A stretch of DNA of 64,000 bases, taken from assembly GCF_009729415.1 (NCBI RefSeq), contig NZ_MPKW01000029.1, positions 17,596 through 81,595 of the forward strand, read 5' to 3'. This DNA comes from Mycolicibacterium sp. CBMA 234. GTDB taxonomy: Bacteria > Actinomycetota > Actinomycetes > Mycobacteriales > Mycobacteriaceae. Below the pieces are notes generated by a model that saw only the letters and a list, made by a program, of their open reading frames with translations, was not told the DNA's origin and did not search any database. Shown one piece after another: positions 61,142-64,000 of this stretch. Every line of letters begins with the position of its first letter. Position 1 is the first letter of the stretch. The position numbers and the translations under genes are program-made.

Positions 61142-63118
61142 TCAGTCGCCCGCAGAAACCGGCTCGTTGCTCGCAATCTTCTGCACCCGCTTGTACATCC
61201 ACGCCAGGGCCGCGACGAATGCCACGACACCAACGACTTCGGCCAAAGAACCGTTGTTGCCGGTGAAGATTGCGAACGGTTCGTCACTGCCGGTGCCGCC
61301 GACGAAGCCCGCGAAGAAGACGCCGTACAGGCTCTCGCCGACGATCAGGCCGGTCGCCAGCAGCACGCCGAGGCGCTTCTTGCGTTCCACGTCGCCGCCC
61401 GCTTGCACCGCCCAGCGGTTGTAGAAGTAGCCCAGCACCGAGCCAACCGGGATGATCAGCGTCAAGCTCATCGGCAGGTAGATCCCCATCCCGACGGCCA
61501 GCGGCGGCAGCGCGAATCGCGATGTGCGGGTGAGGGTCTCGTCGACCACGATCACCACCACACCAATGACGGCGCCCAGGCCTATCAGTGACCAGTTCAG
61601 CGAGCCGCCGAAAACCCCTTTGACTAGCGAGGAGATCAGCGCCGCCTGTGGTGCCGCTAGGGCATGGTCGCCCGCACCGGGCGCACCCAGGAACCCGAAC
61701 GCGCGCTGCATGAGGTTGAGCACTGGCGGGATGATCGCGGACCCGAACACCACGCCAATCACCAACGCCACCTGCTGTTTCCACGGCGTCGCACCGACCA
61801 GCTGGCCGGTCTTGAGGTCCTGCAGGTTGTCATTCGAGATGGTCGCGACGCCGAACGTAATGGCCGCCGCGAACAGCGTGTAGGCCACTAGCGCGGCAGA
61901 CTGGCCACCATCGGCAGAGCCGAAAACCACCTTGATCAACACCGCGGCGATGAGCACCGTCAGGATGCCGACGCCGGAAATCGGGCTGTTCGACGAGCCG
62001 ATGAGCCCGGCCATGTATCCGCACACCGACGCAATGACCAGGCCGATGACGAAGATGAACACCAAGCTCGCCGTGATGATCCCGGTCGAATGCCCTTGCA
62101 GCGCAGTGCCTCGATTGAATTCCCACAGCAGCAGGCCGATCGGCAGTAGCAGCGCTACGACGGTGCCGATAACCATGGGGAAGGGGATGTCGCGCTCGGT
62201 GAGGTCGACCAGCTGGCCCTGCCGCCGGTCGCGGGCTGAGGCGAGCGCGTCGGTGATGCCTTTGATGATGGGGCGCAGGATCTTCAGCAGCGTCCAGATG
62301 GCGGCGACGGCAATGGCCCCGGCACCGACAAACCGCACCTCGTGCACGAAGACGCCGTCGATGATGTCGGCGATCGGTTGACCGGACCCGAGTGTCCCCA
62401 TAGTGCGGATCGGCAGCAACACGCCGAACGCGATGACCAGCCCGACGAGCATGGCGACGCCGACCGTCATCCCGACCAGATGACCAACACCGATCATCGC
62501 CATCGAGAGCCCGGCGCCGAACATAGAGCCGCCCGCACCGATACGGAAATACGCCGCAACAGAATTCGCGAGGACCTTCATATTGGCCAGCAACCCGAAC
62601 CCGGCCGACACGAGCGAGCCAAAGATGATGACGTGGAGGCCGGTCCGGTTGGCCTCCACGCCGCCGGCGCTGTCACCGACTTTGAGGACTTCGGCGGCCG
62701 CGACTCCTTCGGGATAGGGCAGATCGGATCCTGTGACCAGGGCGCGGCGCAATGGAATGGAGTACATGACGCCGAGGGTGCCGCCGACCGCGCACACCGC
62801 CAGCGTCATCCAGTAGGGGAATCCGGTCCACCAGCCGATCATGATCAGCCCGGGCAGGACGAAGATGATCGCCGACAGCGTGCCGGCTGCCGACGCGATG
62901 GTCTGCACGATGTTGTTCTCGACCACTGAATGGTTGGCGAAGCTGCGCAGCACTGCCATCGAGATCACCGCGGCCGGGATGGACGTGGCGAACGTCAGGC
63001 CGACTTTGAGTCCCAGGTAGACGTTGGCGGCGGTGAACACCAGGGTGATCGCTCCGCCGAGCAGGACCCCGCGGACGGTCAGCTCGCGCAGGGTCGGGGT
63101 GGTTGGGGTCGTGGTCAA
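61142..63118 (-). CDS. OPT-family oligopeptide transporter
   Basis: 658 residues with about 14 to 16 membrane segments. OPT marks: TVRGVLLGGAITLVFTAANVYLGLKVGLTFATSIPAAVISM at the N-terminus, VGDSAGGVEA, GLIGSSNSPISGVGILTVLI and NLQDLKTGQLVGATPWKQQVALVIGVVFGS. The family takes up peptides or metal-chelates with protons. TTG start at 63118 with GAGAGAGG as ribosome binding site. Confidence 0.92.
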   Translation of the reverse strand: MTTTPTTPTLRELTVRGVLLGGAITLVFTAANVYLGLKVGLTFATSIPAAVISMAVLRSFANHSVVENNIVQTIASAAGTLSAIIFVLPGLIMIGWWTGFPYWMTLAVCAVGGTLGVMYSIPLRRALVTGSDLPYPEGVAAAEVLKVGDSAGGVEANRTGLHVIIFGSLVSAGFGLLANMKVLANSVAAYFRIGAGGSMFGAGLSMAMIGVGHLVGMTVGVAMLVGLVIAFGVLLPIRTMGTLGSGQPIADIIDGVFVHEVRFVGAGAIAVAAIWTLLKILRPIIKGITDALASARDRRQGQLVDLTERDIPFPMVIGTVVALLLPIGLLLWEFNRGTALQGHSTGIITASLVFIFVIGLVIASVCGYMAGLIGSSNSPISGVGILTVLIAAVLIKVVFGSADGGQSAALVAYTLFAAAITFGVATISNDNLQDLKTGQLVGATPWKQQVALVIGVVFGSAIIPPVLNLMQRAFGFLGAPGAGDHALAAPQAALISSLVKGVFGGSLNWSLIGLGAVIGVVVIVVDETLTRTSRFALPPLAVGMGIYLPMSLTLIIPVGSVLGYFYNRWAVQAGGDVERKKRLGVLLATGLIVGESLYGVFFAGFVGGTGSDEPFAIFTGNNGSLAEVVGVVAFVAALAWMYKRVQKIASNEPVSAGD

Positions 63119-63260
63119 CTCAGCCTCTCTCGGTCGTAGCGCACAGGCTGCCAGAATTGGGCCGTGAACACCCTGACGTTCGCGGGGTTGCGCCAGGTTT
63201 TCATAACTTCGCCCTAGCCCAATCAGGGCGGCGACCTAGGCAGCGGCCGAACCATAGTTC

Positions 63261-63899
63261 ATGGCTACCTATGTCGGGGATCGATCCAATGTTCGTGATG
63301 TAAGCACAGCCGCTCGTGTCAGAGACCGACTGCCACTGCGGCGAGCGGGTGTAGGCGCGGCGGCAGCTCTGGGCCTGCTGGCCTTTGTCGCTGTTCTTCC
63401 GCCGGGCGCGGGTGACGCCGCCGTCGCGTCCGCCTCGGTACAACCGCAGGACCTGCCCGGTCCGATGCCTCCTCCGGCCCCGCCCGGACTACCCGCGCCG
63501 CCCGGACCACTCACCCCGGACGTCGCCGCTCAGGACCTCGCGATGGCGACCCAGGCGCTGCAGAACCTGCCGGTGCCTCCCGCTGCCCAGCCGGACGTCG
63601 CGGCGGCGATCGGGACGCTGCAGAACCTGCCCACCGATGGTGCCGATGCCGCGCCGCCCGATGACGACACCGACGACTCTCTGGCGCAGCAGCAGGCCGA
63701 AGAACAGCAGCAGGACGATTTGCAACGGCAGAACGATTGGGACCAACAGCAGGAACAGCAGAACATCGACCAACAGAACCAAGAGCAAGCCGAACTGAAC
63801 TCCGAGCAGCTGGCGCAGGAACAGAACGACGAAGCCCAGCAGCAATTCATCCAGGGGATGCAGCAAGCTCAGCAGGACCAGATCAACGCCAACCAGTGA
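63261..63899 (+). CDS. Secreted Pro-rich/Gln-rich repeat protein
   Basis: 212 residues. A signal sequence or N-terminal anchor (AGVGAAAALGLLAFVAVLPPGAGDAAVASA), a Pro/Gly segment (GPMPPPAPPGLPAPPGP), two copies of a QALQNLPVP / GTLQNLPTDG element about 30 residues apart, and then about 85 residues dominated by Gln, Asp, Glu and Asn (LAQQQAEEQQQDDLQRQ and onward). Such low-complexity secreted proteins occur in mycobacteria with unknown function. Confidence 0.75.
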   Translation: MATYVGDRSNVRDVSTAARVRDRLPLRRAGVGAAAALGLLAFVAVLPPGAGDAAVASASVQPQDLPGPMPPPAPPGLPAPPGPLTPDVAAQDLAMATQALQNLPVPPAAQPDVAAAIGTLQNLPTDGADAAPPDDDTDDSLAQQQAEEQQQDDLQRQNDWDQQQEQQNIDQQNQEQAELNSEQLAQEQNDEAQQQFIQGMQQAQQDQINANQ

Positions 63900-63914
63900 G
63901 GCGCAAACCCAGAA

Positions 63915-64000
63915 CTAGCTGTGATGTCCAGGGAGGTTGTTCAGTCTGCTGACTGGTGGGTGGCCTCCGATGGCGCTGTGGGCTCGGTGGTGATTGTAGA
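63915..64000 (-). mobile_element. IS481-family transposase, 3' end (cut by window edge)
   Basis: Minus strand from the edge reads YNHHRAHSAIGGHPPVSRLN and stops at a TAG at 63915-63917. YNxxRxHSAIGGxPPxSRLxN is the classical C-terminus of IS481/IS3-like integrases. The element continues beyond the window. Confidence 0.8.

Noticed and set aside
1..64000. CRISPR arrays
   Set aside because: No regularly spaced short direct repeats or cas genes were seen; the only clear direct repeat is the 61-bp pair around the DUF559-type gene.

Overview
The window is high-GC actinobacterial DNA, almost certainly from a non-tuberculous Mycobacterium (Mycolicibacterium-type). The left part follows the M. tuberculosis Rv1329c-Rv1343c order (dinG, pncB, clpS, DUF2017, P1 peptidase, rhomboid, Rv1339-like, rph, rdgB, DUF3817, lprD-like). 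Many starts are GTG, and several genes have a TANNNT box 6-7 nt before the start, as expected for leaderless mycobacterial transcripts. All names come from reading motifs and gene order by eye; no database search was possible.

Layout. (1) 1-27.1 kb is mostly chromosomal backbone: housekeeping genes, a TetR/haloalkane dehalogenase pair, a DUF559-type gene bracketed by a 61-bp direct repeat, tRNA-Leu(UAG), a desaturase-glycosyltransferase-TetR group, an MFS/solute-binding/FAD-monooxygenase operon, and a LysB-like esterase. (2) 27.1-53.2 kb is a foreign island that appears to encode a complete Dpd (7-deazaguanine in DNA) modification and restriction system. From one short control region, dpdC-dpdB2-dpdA-dpdB1 run left and queC-queE-queD-folE2 run right. 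After a scar with IS3 debris, an eight-gene translationally coupled operon (dpdE-F-G-H-I-J-K-D) reads leftward. (3) 53.2-54.7 kb is decayed DNA: IS3-family fragments and a broken metallophosphoesterase gene. (4) 54.7-59.3 kb is a compact NAD/ADP-ribose cluster: macro-like/SIR2 fusion, ankyrin protein, ADP-ribosylglycohydrolase fused to a dual-specificity-phosphatase domain, and a divergent NrtR-like Nudix regulator. I do not recognise it as a described system. (5) 59.3-64 kb is backbone again (MscS channel, GreA-like protein, OPT transporter, Pro/Gln-rich secreted protein), ending in the 3' tail of an IS481-family transposase.

How the parts work together. FolE2 makes dihydroneopterin triphosphate from GTP; QueD, QueE and QueC take it to preQ0. 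No QueF is present, so the product should stay preQ0. DpdA (a TGT homologue with nucleophile and zinc ligands intact) with DpdB-type DGQQR proteins would exchange preQ0 into DNA, and the DpdC-like protein would convert the nitrile to the amide. The DpdD-K set (three helicase-type proteins, a P-loop ATPase, a PLD-type nuclease and three less-known proteins) is the presumed restriction arm against unmodified DNA. The neighbouring SIR2/ADP-ribosylglycohydrolase/Nudix cluster may be an independent NAD-based stress or defence module in the same accessory region.
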